Source of the DNA: an uncultured Kiritimatiellota bacterium
GTDB taxonomy: Bacteria; Verrucomicrobiota; Kiritimatiellia; RFP12; UBA1067
Reading direction: 5' to 3'
Length of the DNA: 12,951 nt
NCBI GenBank assembly: GCA_934675625.1
Contig: CAKURH010000101.1
Coordinates: 1-12,951 of the forward strand
The notes below the pieces were generated by a model, which made no database searches, was not told the DNA's origin, and saw nothing but the letters and a program-made list of their open reading frames with translations. The position numbers were made by a program, and so were the translations under genes. Of this stretch, positions 1 to 7,162 are shown piece by piece; within the stretch, counting starts at the first letter, position 1, and each line of letters begins with the position of its first letter.

Positions 1-154
1 GCATATGCTTACGATTCACGTCTGGCCAAAGTGGCTTAAGAGGTTTTTGCTGACCCACCCCCTTTACAAGTCACCTTGGATAGTTGCCCGACGGCCAAGA
101 TAATTGCTTTCGCTGAACACGGAGAAAGCGGAGGCAGGGAGGCACGGAGTCCTT

Positions 155-195
155 GCCAAGGCGATTCTGCCTATTGATTTTTGTTCTCATAGGAG
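155..195 (+). repeat. Dispersed 41-base repeat, left copy
   Basis: This stretch begins GCCAAGGCGATT and ends TTTTGTTCTCATAGGAG. It matches the reverse complement of 12886-12926 at 38 of 41 positions by eye; the differences are a CT/TA dinucleotide and one T/C. The copies therefore lie in opposite orientation, about 12.7 kb apart. The left copy is followed by CGCAAAG-type words (196-211) resembling those at 11411-11430. Just before and into the repeat, CCTT-GCC-AAGG (151-161) can form a small hairpin. It is most likely a dispersed intergenic repeat; a mobile-element end is less likely because no transposase is seen. Confidence 0.75.
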
Positions 196-268
196 ACGCA
201 AAGTCCGCAAAGTTCTGCAAGCGCGTTTCTGCGCTCTCCTTGTGGCAAAAATCGGACGGCGCGACTTA

Positions 269-277
269 TGCTATAAT
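269..277 (+). promoter_or_regulatory. Extended -10 promoter of queC, predicted leaderless
   Basis: TGCTATAAT has a perfect -10 box (272-277) with the extended TGn element. Only 8 bases separate it from the ATG at 286, so transcription should start at or within a few bases of the start codon, leaving no room for a Shine-Dalgarno site. No good -35 hexamer lies at 16-18 bases spacing, as often tolerated with an extended -10. Confidence 0.75.
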
Positions 278-285
278 ACAGAATC

Positions 286-960
286 ATGAAAGCAGTTGTT
301 GTCCTTTCGGGCGGGCAGGACTCCGCGACGTGTCTGGCGCTCGCCGTGAAGAAATACGGCGCGGACGAGGTCGCCGCCATCACCTTCGGCTATGGCCAGC
401 GCCATGCGATCGAGACGAAGTACGCGCGGCGGCTCGCAAAGCGCTTTGGCATCGCCGCGCACAAGGTCGTGACGTTCGGCTTCTACCGCGATCTCACGAC
501 GAACGCGCTTCTCGACCCGACGATGAAGATCGCCCGCGCGCGCGGCGCGTCGTGTCCGACGACTGTAGTGGAGGGGCGCAACGCCTTCTTCCTGCTTGCG
601 GCAGCCGTGTGGGCGAAGACGCTCGGCGCGACCGTCCTCTACACGGGCGTGTCGGAGGCGGACTACTCCGGCTATCCCGACTGCCGCGCCGCGTTCATCC
701 GTGCGCAGGAGAAGGCGATTCGCCTCGCGCTCGACTACCCCATCCGCATCGAGACGCCGTTCATCCACAAGACGAAGGCGGAGGAGTGGGCGCTTGCGGA
801 CAGGCTTGACATCCTCGATCTCGTCAAGAACGAGACGGTGACCTGCTACAACGGAATCCCCGGCGCCGGCTGCGGCAAGTGCCCGGCGTGTCGGTTGCGT
901 GCGCGGGGGCTGAAGGAATATGAGGTTTCTTTACACGGACGCGGCGCTCGTTGTCGTTGA
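286..960 (+). CDS. queC: 7-cyano-7-deazaguanine (preQ0) synthase QueC
   Basis: QueC converts 7-carboxy-7-deazaguanine and ammonia to preQ0 using ATP, in the cytoplasmic pathway to the tRNA base queuosine. The 224-residue protein opens with the PP-loop ATP-binding motif SGGQDSAT (residues 8-15). It has the family segments FGYGQRH (34-40) and TGVSEADYSGYPDCR (120-134). It ends with the four zinc-binding cysteines C187, C196, C199 and C202 (CYNG..GCGKCPACRLR). Length is normal. The ATG at 286 is fixed by the promoter just upstream. The last 41 bases overlap the next gene, and the C-terminus runs about 14 residues past the usual GLKEYE end. No queD, queE or queF lies in the window, so the rest of the pathway must be elsewhere. 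Confidence 0.95.
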   Translation: MKAVVVLSGGQDSATCLALAVKKYGADEVAAITFGYGQRHAIETKYARRLAKRFGIAAHKVVTFGFYRDLTTNALLDPTMKIARARGASCPTTVVEGRNAFFLLAAAVWAKTLGATVLYTGVSEADYSGYPDCRAAFIRAQEKAIRLALDYPIRIETPFIHKTKAEEWALADRLDILDLVKNETVTCYNGIPGAGCGKCPACRLRARGLKEYEVSLHGRGARCR

Positions 961-1555
961 CAAGCCGGCGGGGCAGATCGTCCACCCGGCGCCCGGACAC
1001 GAAACGGGTGCGCTCACGGACGAGCTGGTGCGCCGCTTCCCGGAGATGGCGTCCGTCGGCTCGCGCGAGCGGCCGGGCGTCGTCCACCGCCTCGACATCG
1101 ACACGAGCGGCGTGATGGTCTTCGCGCGGACGTCGGCGGCGTATCGCGACCTGCGCCGCCAGTTCGAGTCGCACCATGACGTTCGCAAGACGTATCTCGC
1201 CGTCTGCCATTGGCGGCACGGCCTCGCGGCGAAGGGCACGCTGACGCGTCCCATCGACCGCCAGCCCGCCGTCTCGCACTATGAAGTGCTCGGTCGGCAG
1301 GGCGCGCTTGCGCTTGTCCGCTTCGACATCGAGACGGGGCGGACGCACCAGATTCGCATTCACGCGGCGAAGGAGCTGGGCTGTCCGATTGTCGGCGATC
1401 CGCTCTACGGCGACGCTGCGCGCGATCGGCAGCTGCGCCGCAAGCCGGCGCGGACGCTTCTGCATGCGGTCGAGCTGTCGTTTTTGCATCCGGCGACGAA
1501 GAAGCGCGTCACCTATTCCGCGCCCCCGCCGAACGACCTCGTCTACATCGGCTGA
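920..1555 (+). CDS. RluA-family RNA pseudouridine synthase
   Basis: This enzyme isomerises specific uridines of rRNA or tRNA to pseudouridine. The 211 residues form a compact catalytic domain without an N-terminal S4 domain, in size close to RluA rather than RluC or RluD. Visible motifs are VVDKPAG (12-18), the catalytic motif VVHRLDIDTSG (54-64) with the nucleophilic Asp59, RTHQIRIH (141-148) and GDPLYG (159-164). The start ATG lies inside the end of queC in another frame (41-base overlap); a weak AAGGA at 913-917 sits too close for good initiation, so translation may be coupled to queC. The RNA target (23S rRNA position 746, tRNA position 32 or another) cannot be told from sequence, so no symbol is given. 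Confidence 0.93.
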   Translation: MRFLYTDAALVVVDKPAGQIVHPAPGHETGALTDELVRRFPEMASVGSRERPGVVHRLDIDTSGVMVFARTSAAYRDLRRQFESHHDVRKTYLAVCHWRHGLAAKGTLTRPIDRQPAVSHYEVLGRQGALALVRFDIETGRTHQIRIHAAKELGCPIVGDPLYGDAARDRQLRRKPARTLLHAVELSFLHPATKKRVTYSAPPPNDLVYIG

Positions 1556-1588
1556 CCGCCATGGTCGGCCCCGCTGACGGCGAACATT

Positions 1589-1597
1589 TGGTATAAT
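1589..1597 (+). promoter_or_regulatory. Extended -10 promoter of the ABC exporter, predicted leaderless
   Basis: TGGTATAAT places a perfect -10 box at 1592-1597, 7 bases before the ATG at 1605. It lies in the 49-base gap after the pseudouridine synthase gene. There is no room for a Shine-Dalgarno site downstream of the expected start of transcription, and no clear -35 element. Confidence 0.75.
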
Positions 1598-1604
1598 CCT
1601 TCCC

Positions 1605-3623
1605 ATGGGAACCGAATACAGGAAAGAGTTTTTCGATCGCGACTACACGTTTCGCGAAGCCTATGGCCGCGCGTGGAAGTATGCGAAGCGCTATAAGCTG
1701 CGCATCACCGTCGGCATCGTCTGCGGCATGCTGACGGCGGGCACGCTCGTGCCGATTTTCACGGTCGTCAAGCCCGCGCTCGAAAAGGTTTCGCGCACGG
1801 AGCGGCGCGAATCGGCGGCGGCAGCGGACGCTTGCGCGCCCGCCACAGGACAAGCCGCGCCCGCCGCTTCGACGATTGCCTCGCCTACCGTCGCCGTCGC
1901 GCCTTCGCAGACCGTCGCCGCGGCGCCGACCGCCGGTTCTGTGGCGGGCGCGCCAGCGTCCGCCGCCCTGCCGAGCTGGTACCCGAAGGCGAAGAAGATT
2001 GCCGACAAGCTCGGCATTCCGCTCGAACAGGAAGACGGCGCGATGGGCGGGCTGCTCGTCCTCATGGCGGTCATCGGCATTCCGCTCGTCGCCTGCCTGC
2101 GCCTCGGCCTCATCTTCCTCAACCAGTACTGCCTCACGTGGTCGGCCTCGCATGTCGTCATGGACTTGCGGCAGGACCTCCTGCGCAAGATCCAGGAGCA
2201 GTCGCTCCAGTTCCATGGGCGCATCGACGTCGGCCAGCTCATGTCCCGCGCGACGAGCGATCCGCAGGTCATGCAGAACCTGATCCAGAGCATGCTCGCC
2301 GAGCTCTGCCGCGCGCCGTTCGAGATCCTGGTCGCCGTCGTCTTCATCATCTGGTTCGCGATCGCCAACCACATGCTCGCGACGCTCGGCGTGATCGCGA
2401 TCGCCATGCCGGCGTTCATGCTGCCCGTCTGCGGGCTCGGCAAGGTGATCCGCAAGTGGTCGCGGCGGACGCTGGAGAAGTCGTCCGTCGTCGGCTCGCG
2501 CATCCACGAGATCCTGACTTGCGTCAAGGTCGTGAAGGCCTACAACACCGAGGAATTCGAGAACGCGAAGTATGCGCAGGTGAACCGCTCGCTCTTCGGC
2601 ACGAACATGCGTGCCGTCCGCTGGGGCCTCGTCGTGAGCCCCACGATCGAGACGATCGGCATCATCGTCATCTGCGCGTTCCTCGTCTGGTGCTTCGCCG
2701 CGCACGTCACGCTCGCGAACGTCATCCCGATGATTGCGCCGCTGCTGCTCATCTACCGTCCGATCAAGCAGATGGCGAGCCTCCAGGTCTCCATCGAGAC
2801 GGCGCAGGCGTCGCTCCAGCGCATCTGGTCGCTGATGGACGTCGACATGCGGCTCCCCGAGAAGGCGGACGCGCCGGCGAAGACGTCGTTCACGGTCAGG
2901 GTTGTCTTCGACGACGTCTCGTTCCGCTACGACACGGCCGACCACGATGCCGTCTCGCACGCCTCGTTCGAGATCCGGCGCGGACAGATGGTCGCGGTGG
3001 TCGGCGGCACGGGCAGCGGCAAGTCGACGCTCTCCGGCCTCCTCGCGCGCTTCTTCGACCCGCAGGCGGGGCGCATCACGATGGACGGCACAGACCTGCG
3101 TGACCTGCGCATCGCCGACCTGCGCACGCTCGTCGGCTCCGTCCAGCAGGAGACGATCCTCTTCAACGACACGATCGAGGAGAACATCAAGTACGGCTCG
3201 CCGGACGCGACGCACGAGCAGGTCGTCGCCGCCGCGAAGATGGCGAACGCCCACGCCTTCATCCTGGAGCAGCCGGAGGGCTACGCGCGGCTCTGCGGCG
3301 AGAAGGGCTTCGCCCTCTCCGGCGGCGAGCGCCAGCGCATCGCCATCGCGCGGGCGATCCTGCGCAATCCGCCGATCCTCATCCTCGACGAGGCGACGAG
3401 CGCGCTCGACACGGTGACGGAGCGGCTCGTGCAGGATGCGCTGAACAACCTGATGAAGAACCGCACGGTCTTCGCCATCGCTCACCGCCTCTCGACAGTC
3501 CGTGACGCCGACCTCATCCTCGTCATGGATCACGGCAAGATCGTCGAGCGCGGCACGCACGACACGCTCTACGCGGCGAACGGCGTCTACCGCCGTCTCT
3601 GCGAGATGCAGAAGACGGACTGA
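1605..3623 (+). CDS. ABC exporter, fused permease and ATPase (MsbA/lipid-exporter type)
   Basis: This 672-residue half-transporter would work as a homodimer in the inner membrane. The N-terminal half carries the transmembrane segments (first at about 33-55, then about 148-175, 240-275 and 345-385) with an ABC-exporter segment GQLMSRATSDPQVMQ (210-224). The C-terminal ATPase has Walker A GGTGSGKST (467-475), Q-loop SVQQET, signature LSGGERQRIAIARA (571-584), Walker B ILILDEATSALD (591-602) and the H-loop His627. It is about 90 residues longer than typical MsbA. The extra length is an Ala/Pro/Thr-rich, low-complexity stretch (about 65-125) plus a short segment before the second membrane helix, placed in the periplasmic loop after helix 1. 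Lipid export fits the lpxC and ArnT-like genes nearby, but drug or peptide export cannot be excluded. Confidence 0.92.
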   Translation: MGTEYRKEFFDRDYTFREAYGRAWKYAKRYKLRITVGIVCGMLTAGTLVPIFTVVKPALEKVSRTERRESAAAADACAPATGQAAPAASTIASPTVAVAPSQTVAAAPTAGSVAGAPASAALPSWYPKAKKIADKLGIPLEQEDGAMGGLLVLMAVIGIPLVACLRLGLIFLNQYCLTWSASHVVMDLRQDLLRKIQEQSLQFHGRIDVGQLMSRATSDPQVMQNLIQSMLAELCRAPFEILVAVVFIIWFAIANHMLATLGVIAIAMPAFMLPVCGLGKVIRKWSRRTLEKSSVVGSRIHEILTCVKVVKAYNTEEFENAKYAQVNRSLFGTNMRAVRWGLVVSPTIETIGIIVICAFLVWCFAAHVTLANVIPMIAPLLLIYRPIKQMASLQVSIETAQASLQRIWSLMDVDMRLPEKADAPAKTSFTVRVVFDDVSFRYDTADHDAVSHASFEIRRGQMVAVVGGTGSGKSTLSGLLARFFDPQAGRITMDGTDLRDLRIADLRTLVGSVQQETILFNDTIEENIKYGSPDATHEQVVAAAKMANAHAFILEQPEGYARLCGEKGFALSGGERQRIAIARAILRNPPILILDEATSALDTVTERLVQDALNNLMKNRTVFAIAHRLSTVRDADLILVMDHGKIVERGTHDTLYAANGVYRRLCEMQKTD

Positions 3624-3627
3624 AAAA

Positions 3628-3636
3628 TGGTATAAT
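3628..3636 (+). promoter_or_regulatory. Extended -10 promoter of galE
   Basis: TGGTATAAT has its -10 box at 3631-3636, beginning just after the ABC exporter stop codon (TGA 3621-3623). The galE ATG is 35 bases further on, so this transcript should have a leader of about 28 bases. That leader carries a Shine-Dalgarno-like GAAGG (3660-3664), unlike the leaderless genes in this window. It probably also drives the closely spaced genes downstream. Confidence 0.7.
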
Positions 3637-3671
3637 CTGCACATCCAAGAAAAGCGAAAGAAGGTTCAGTC

Positions 3672-4706
3672 ATGAAGATTCTGGTTACGGGCGGCGCCGG
3701 GTACATCGGCAGCCATACGGTCGTGGAGCTCCTGAACGCGGGGCACGAGGTCGTCGTCGTCGACAACCTCTGCAACAGCTCGCGCAAGTCGCTTGCGCGC
3801 GTGAAGCGCATCACGGGCAAGGAGCCGACCTTCTACAAGGCCGACATCCGCGACGAGAAGAAGCTCAACGCCATCCTCGACGCAGAGGCGCCGTTCCAGG
3901 CGACGATCCACTTCGCCGCGCTGAAGGCCGTCGGCGAGTCGACGAAGATTCCGCTCAAGTACTACGCCAACAACCTCGGCGGCACGTTCACGCTCCTCAA
4001 GTGCCTCGCCGACCACGACTGCAAGAACATCGTCTTCTCGTCGTCGGCGACCGTCTACGGCGAGCCGAAGTCCGTGCCGATCCGCGAGGATTTCCCGACG
4101 CCGGGCTGCACGAACCCGTACGGGTGGACGAAGCTCATGATGGAGCAGGTCTTCAAGGACGTCCAGAAGGCCGACCCCGCGTGGAACGTCATCCTCCTGC
4201 GCTACTTCAACCCGATTGGCGCGCACAAGTCGGGCCTCATCGGCGAAGACCCGGCGGGCATCCCGAACAATCTGTTGCCGTATGTCGCGCAGGTCGCGGT
4301 CGGGCGCCGTCCCGAACTCAACGTCTTCGGCAACGACTATCCGACGCCGGACGGCACGGGCGTGCGCGACTACATCCACGTCGTCGATCTCGCGATCGGC
4401 CACCTGAAGGCGATCGAGAAGCTGGCGAACGAGCCGACGCTCGGCCTCAAGGTCTACAACCTTGGCACGGGGCACGGCTATTCGGTTCTCCAGATCGTCA
4501 AGGCATTCGAGAAGGCCTCGGGCCGTCCCGTGCCGTACAAGATCTGCCCGCGCCGCCCCGGCGACATCGCCGAGTGCTGGGCCGACCCGGCGCTGGCCGC
4601 GAAGGAACTCGGCTGGAAGGCCGAACGCGGCATCGACGAGATGTGCGCGGACACGTGGCGCTGGCAGGAGCAGAACCCCTACGGCTACGAGAAGAAGGCG
4701 AACTGA
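3672..4706 (+). CDS. galE: UDP-glucose 4-epimerase GalE
   Basis: GalE interconverts UDP-glucose and UDP-galactose (some members also the N-acetyl forms) with bound NAD, in the cytoplasm, supplying galactose for envelope polysaccharides and the Leloir pathway. The 344-residue length is typical. It has the Rossmann motif TGGAGYIGSH (6-15), the SSSATVYG segment (123-130) with the catalytic Ser, and the active pair Tyr150/Lys154 in NPYGWTK. It also has the substrate-loop segments RYFNPIGAH and RRPGDIAECWADP. The start has a GAAGG ribosome site (3660-3664) at good spacing. It follows the ABC exporter but has its own promoter. Substrate breadth (Glc versus GlcNAc) cannot be settled here. Confidence 0.95.
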   Translation: MKILVTGGAGYIGSHTVVELLNAGHEVVVVDNLCNSSRKSLARVKRITGKEPTFYKADIRDEKKLNAILDAEAPFQATIHFAALKAVGESTKIPLKYYANNLGGTFTLLKCLADHDCKNIVFSSSATVYGEPKSVPIREDFPTPGCTNPYGWTKLMMEQVFKDVQKADPAWNVILLRYFNPIGAHKSGLIGEDPAGIPNNLLPYVAQVAVGRRPELNVFGNDYPTPDGTGVRDYIHVVDLAIGHLKAIEKLANEPTLGLKVYNLGTGHGYSVLQIVKAFEKASGRPVPYKICPRRPGDIAECWADPALAAKELGWKAERGIDEMCADTWRWQEQNPYGYEKKAN

Positions 4707-4718
4707 CGGAACGGCTTG

Positions 4719-5390
4719 ATGGCGTCCGCTGACATTCTCGCGTTCGTGCTCGACGGGCTCGCGGACTACCTCGCGCTCGAACGCGAGCTGGGCGTTCGGG
4801 CGATTGAGGTCGACCGCGCGCTGCTGGGCGCGGCGGACAGGACGCACGGGACGCAGACGACGCAGAGGACAGGAAAGCCGACGGAAAAGGCCGAGGCATT
4901 GTCGGCGGCGACGCCAAAGGCCGAGGCGGCGCAAGCCGCGACGCCGCCGCCAACTGAGGCGAAGCCGATGCCCGCCGCCGCGAAGTCGCCGCCCGCCGCC
5001 GCGCTGCCGTCGCGTGCGACGGCAGGCCCGTTCGACTTCATCTTCATCGCCGACAAGCCGCTGTCGCCGCGCGCGGTGGAGATGATGGCGAAGATCATTC
5101 CGGCGATGGGCCAGACGCCCGAGACCGCGCCGGTCGTCGTCTCGCCGCCGATTCCGAACGCGCGGTTCTTCGTCTTTCTCGGACGCGCCGCGCTTGCGAA
5201 ATACATGCCGGGGCTGCGCGGCGAGGAGAACCGCTGGCTCAAGTCGCCGAAGGGCAAGGACGTCCTGCTCGTGAAGTCGCCGGAGGAGATCGTGCGCTTC
5301 ACGACGGTGACGCCGGCCCTCAAGAAGATGAAACAGGAAATGTGGCTCGCGCTGAAGACGGTGCGCCAGCGCGCGCAGCTGGGAATGTGA
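4719..5390 (+). CDS. Uracil-DNA glycosylase-like protein lacking catalytic and Fe-S residues
   Basis: The 223-residue protein has three parts. An N-terminal helix (about 5-35, LDGLADYLALERELGVRAIEV) resembles the lead segment of many family 4 uracil-DNA glycosylases. A low-complexity Ala/Pro/Lys/Thr linker covers about 40-102, and a C-terminal domain about 103-215. The C-terminal domain follows the family 4 pattern in order: FIFIADKPLS where the family has VGEAPG, MMAKIIPAMGQ where it has LLxKxLxALGL, ARFFVFLGRAALAKYMPGLRG where it has KVIVALGxxAAxxLLG, then KSPEEIVRF where it has HPAYLLR, and MKQEMWLALKTV where it has KxxVWxDLxxV. The catalytic motifs are gone and the protein has no cysteine, so no iron-sulfur cluster. 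This is my reading by eye, not a search. Start: ATG at 4719; an in-frame TTG at 4716 is less likely. It ends 5 bases before pyrK. Confidence 0.6.
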   Translation: MASADILAFVLDGLADYLALERELGVRAIEVDRALLGAADRTHGTQTTQRTGKPTEKAEALSAATPKAEAAQAATPPPTEAKPMPAAAKSPPAAALPSRATAGPFDFIFIADKPLSPRAVEMMAKIIPAMGQTPETAPVVVSPPIPNARFFVFLGRAALAKYMPGLRGEENRWLKSPKGKDVLLVKSPEEIVRFTTVTPALKKMKQEMWLALKTVRQRAQLGM

Positions 5391-5395
5391 CGATC

Positions 5396-6160
5396 ATGCG
5401 AAACGAACAGACAAAGGTGATTCTCCATGCGGACTGCGGGCCGGGCTATCGGCTTCTCGTGCTGGACGCGCCGCAGATTGCGGCGGCCGCCCAGCCGGGG
5501 CAGTTCGTGCACGTGAAGGTGCCCGCGCTGGAGGCGAGCGCCCTGCGGCGGCCGTTCTCGATCTTCAACGCCGAAGACGGACGGCTGGAGCTTCTCTACA
5601 AGACGGTGGGGCGCGGCACGGCGGCGCTGAACGCCGTGAAGCCCGGCGAGACGGTCGAGGTGCTGGGGCCGCTCGGACGGGGCTTCCCGACGACGTGCGA
5701 CGGCACGCCGCTGCTCGTCGGCGGCGGCTATGGCGTCGCGCCGCTCTACTTCCTCGCGCGGCGGCTGGGGACGGCGTGCAAGCTCTTCGTCGGCGGGCGC
5801 ACGAAGGACGACCTGCTGGCGCTCGACCGCTTCGCCGCGCTCGGCGTCGAGGTCTTTGCCGCGACGAATGACGGCTCGTTCGGCACGAAAGGCTTTGCGG
5901 TCGTGCCGCTGGATGCGGAGCTGAACCGCCTGCGCGCGGCGGGCAAACGATTTGAACTGTTCACGTGCGGGCCGGACGGGCTCCTGAAGGCCGTTTCGGA
6001 ACGCGCGTGCGCGCTCGGCGCGCCGGGCTGGATCTCGGTTGACCGTCACATGGTCTGCGGCGTCGGCGCGTGCTACGCCTGCATCCAGCGGACGGTGAAG
6101 GGCAACGCGCGCTGCTGCGTGGACGGCCCGGTGTTCAAGGCAACCGACTTGGTTTGGTGA
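5396..6160 (+). CDS. pyrK: Dihydroorotate dehydrogenase electron-transfer subunit PyrK
   Basis: PyrK passes electrons from the class 1B dihydroorotate dehydrogenase (PyrD) to NAD+ through FAD and a [2Fe-2S] cluster, in pyrimidine synthesis. The 254 residues show the flavin-binding motif RRPFSI (51-56), the GxGxxP-type nucleotide loop GGGYGVAPL (109-117), a TCGPDGLL segment (190-197) and the cluster ligands C221, C226, C229 and C241 (CGVGACYAC..CVDGPVF). The length is normal for PyrK. I chose the ATG at 5396 over an in-frame GTG at 5342, because the family begins near here and the longer form would overlap the previous gene by 49 bases. No pyrD is in the window, so the partner is elsewhere. 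A related ferredoxin-NADP reductase-like role is less likely given the C-terminal cluster. Confidence 0.88.
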   Translation: MRNEQTKVILHADCGPGYRLLVLDAPQIAAAAQPGQFVHVKVPALEASALRRPFSIFNAEDGRLELLYKTVGRGTAALNAVKPGETVEVLGPLGRGFPTTCDGTPLLVGGGYGVAPLYFLARRLGTACKLFVGGRTKDDLLALDRFAALGVEVFAATNDGSFGTKGFAVVPLDAELNRLRAAGKRFELFTCGPDGLLKAVSERACALGAPGWISVDRHMVCGVGACYACIQRTVKGNARCCVDGPVFKATDLVW

Positions 6161-6176
6161 AGGAGGGGCGGGGAAA

Positions 6177-7148
6177 ATGAAGGTTCAGGGGAGTGTCGGC
6201 CGAAGCGTCGCGGCGGGGCTGTTGCTGGCGGCACTGGTCGGCTGCGAGACGGAGCCGCCACCGCCGAAGCCCATGGGCGAATGGTCGGTCATTTCCGTCT
6301 CGGAATGTCCGCGTCCGCCGCAGCCGGAGGGCCTGAGCGGCGTGACGCGCCTCGCGGGCAACCGCTTTCTGTCGATTGACGACCGGGGCGGACGGCTCTG
6401 GACGCTCGATGTCGCGTTTGACGAGGCCGATGGTTCGGTCACGGGCTGTTCGCTGTCCGGGCACGTGGTGCTGGACGGCGTGAACGACGGCGAAGGCTGT
6501 GCGTGGGATCCGCTCCGAAAGACGGTTTGGGTCAGCGACGAGGTGGGGCCGTTCGTTTCCGAGCACGATCCGAAGACGGGGCGGCGGCTGGGCGAGCTGG
6601 CGTTGATGGACGACTTTCGGCGGATTCGCCCGAATCGCGGGCCGGAGGGACTGACGATCTCGCCGGACGGCCTGACGCTTTGGACGTGTCCCGAAGAGGC
6701 CGTGGAAGGAGACGGGCCGCTTGCCTCGCCGACGAACGGGACGCTCGTGCGGCTGCACCGCTATGTGAGGAAATCGGGCCGGGCGGCGTGGCGTCCGGCG
6801 GAGGAGATTCCGTATCGGGTCGATCCGTTCGGCGGCCGGGATTACCACGGGAAATCCAGTAGCGGCGTTTCGGGGCTGTGCGCGCTGTCGGACGGCACGC
6901 TCCTCGTGCTGGAGCGCGAGATGAGCGTCAAGGGCGTCCTGCCCTCGTTTCGGCTGCGGCTCTATGCGGTGCGTCCGGGCGAGCCGAAGCGGCTTCTGCT
7001 GGATCGCGATACGGGCTTGGCGATGTACGAGGGCCTCTGCCTCGCCTCGGAGTCGGCCGGCGGCTCATCCGTCCGCCTGCTGCTCGTCTCGGACGGCGGG
7101 GGGCTGCCGATTGAGGCGCTGATGTCCATCACGCTCCTGTGCAAATGA
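6177..7148 (+). CDS. Lipoprotein with esterase-like phytase (PF13449-type) beta-propeller domain
   Basis: The 323-residue product starts with a lipoprotein signal: positive residues, a hydrophobic run (11-21) and lipobox LVGC with Cys23 as the lipidated residue. The mature protein starts Cys-Glu-Thr and then has a Pro-rich stretch (EPPPPKP). The body has the pattern of the esterase-like phytase family: LSGVTRLAGNRFLSIDDRGG (about 53-72), GCAWDPLRKTVWVSDEVGP, RGPEGLTISPDGLTLW, SGLCALSDGTLLVLERE and a C-terminal YEGLCLA...LLLVSDGG. Such proteins are exported and their substrates are mostly unknown; phytase activity is not established for the family. The ribosome site AAGGAGG (6160-6166) overlaps the pyrK stop at good spacing, so it is probably cotranscribed with pyrK. 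Confidence 0.8.
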   Translation: MKVQGSVGRSVAAGLLLAALVGCETEPPPPKPMGEWSVISVSECPRPPQPEGLSGVTRLAGNRFLSIDDRGGRLWTLDVAFDEADGSVTGCSLSGHVVLDGVNDGEGCAWDPLRKTVWVSDEVGPFVSEHDPKTGRRLGELALMDDFRRIRPNRGPEGLTISPDGLTLWTCPEEAVEGDGPLASPTNGTLVRLHRYVRKSGRAAWRPAEEIPYRVDPFGGRDYHGKSSSGVSGLCALSDGTLLVLEREMSVKGVLPSFRLRLYAVRPGEPKRLLLDRDTGLAMYEGLCLASESAGGSSVRLLLVSDGGGLPIEALMSITLLCK

Positions 7149-7162
7149 AGGGGAGTCGACGC

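Larger units (their letters stand above)
1..285. other. Left-edge non-coding stretch with repeat and queC promoter
   Basis: No convincing complete gene. Reading frame 1 is open from the window edge to a TAA at 37-39 (ending ..DSRLAKVA) and could be the last 12 codons of an upstream gene, but 12 residues cannot be identified. The rest is purine-rich, with many GGAG, GCGGAGG and CGCAAAG words and less codon structure than the genes. It holds one copy of the 41-base repeat (155-195) and the queC promoter (269-277). The short open frames here lack a ribosome site and the codon bias of the neighbours. Confidence 0.6.

Noticed and set aside
104..289. Small + strand open frame before queC
   Set aside because: It runs through the dispersed repeat and the queC promoter, has no ribosome site and no recognisable protein pattern.
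1509..3644. Long - strand open frame (711 codons) opposite the ABC exporter
   Set aside because: It is a mirror of G+C-rich codon bias: Arg/Asp/Glu/His-rich with no domain, and it lies wholly antisense to a gene with all ABC motifs.
5342..5395. GTG-initiated longer form of pyrK
   Set aside because: It would overlap the previous gene by 49 bases and add 18 Ala/Gly/Arg-rich residues absent from the PyrK pattern; ATG 5396 fits better.
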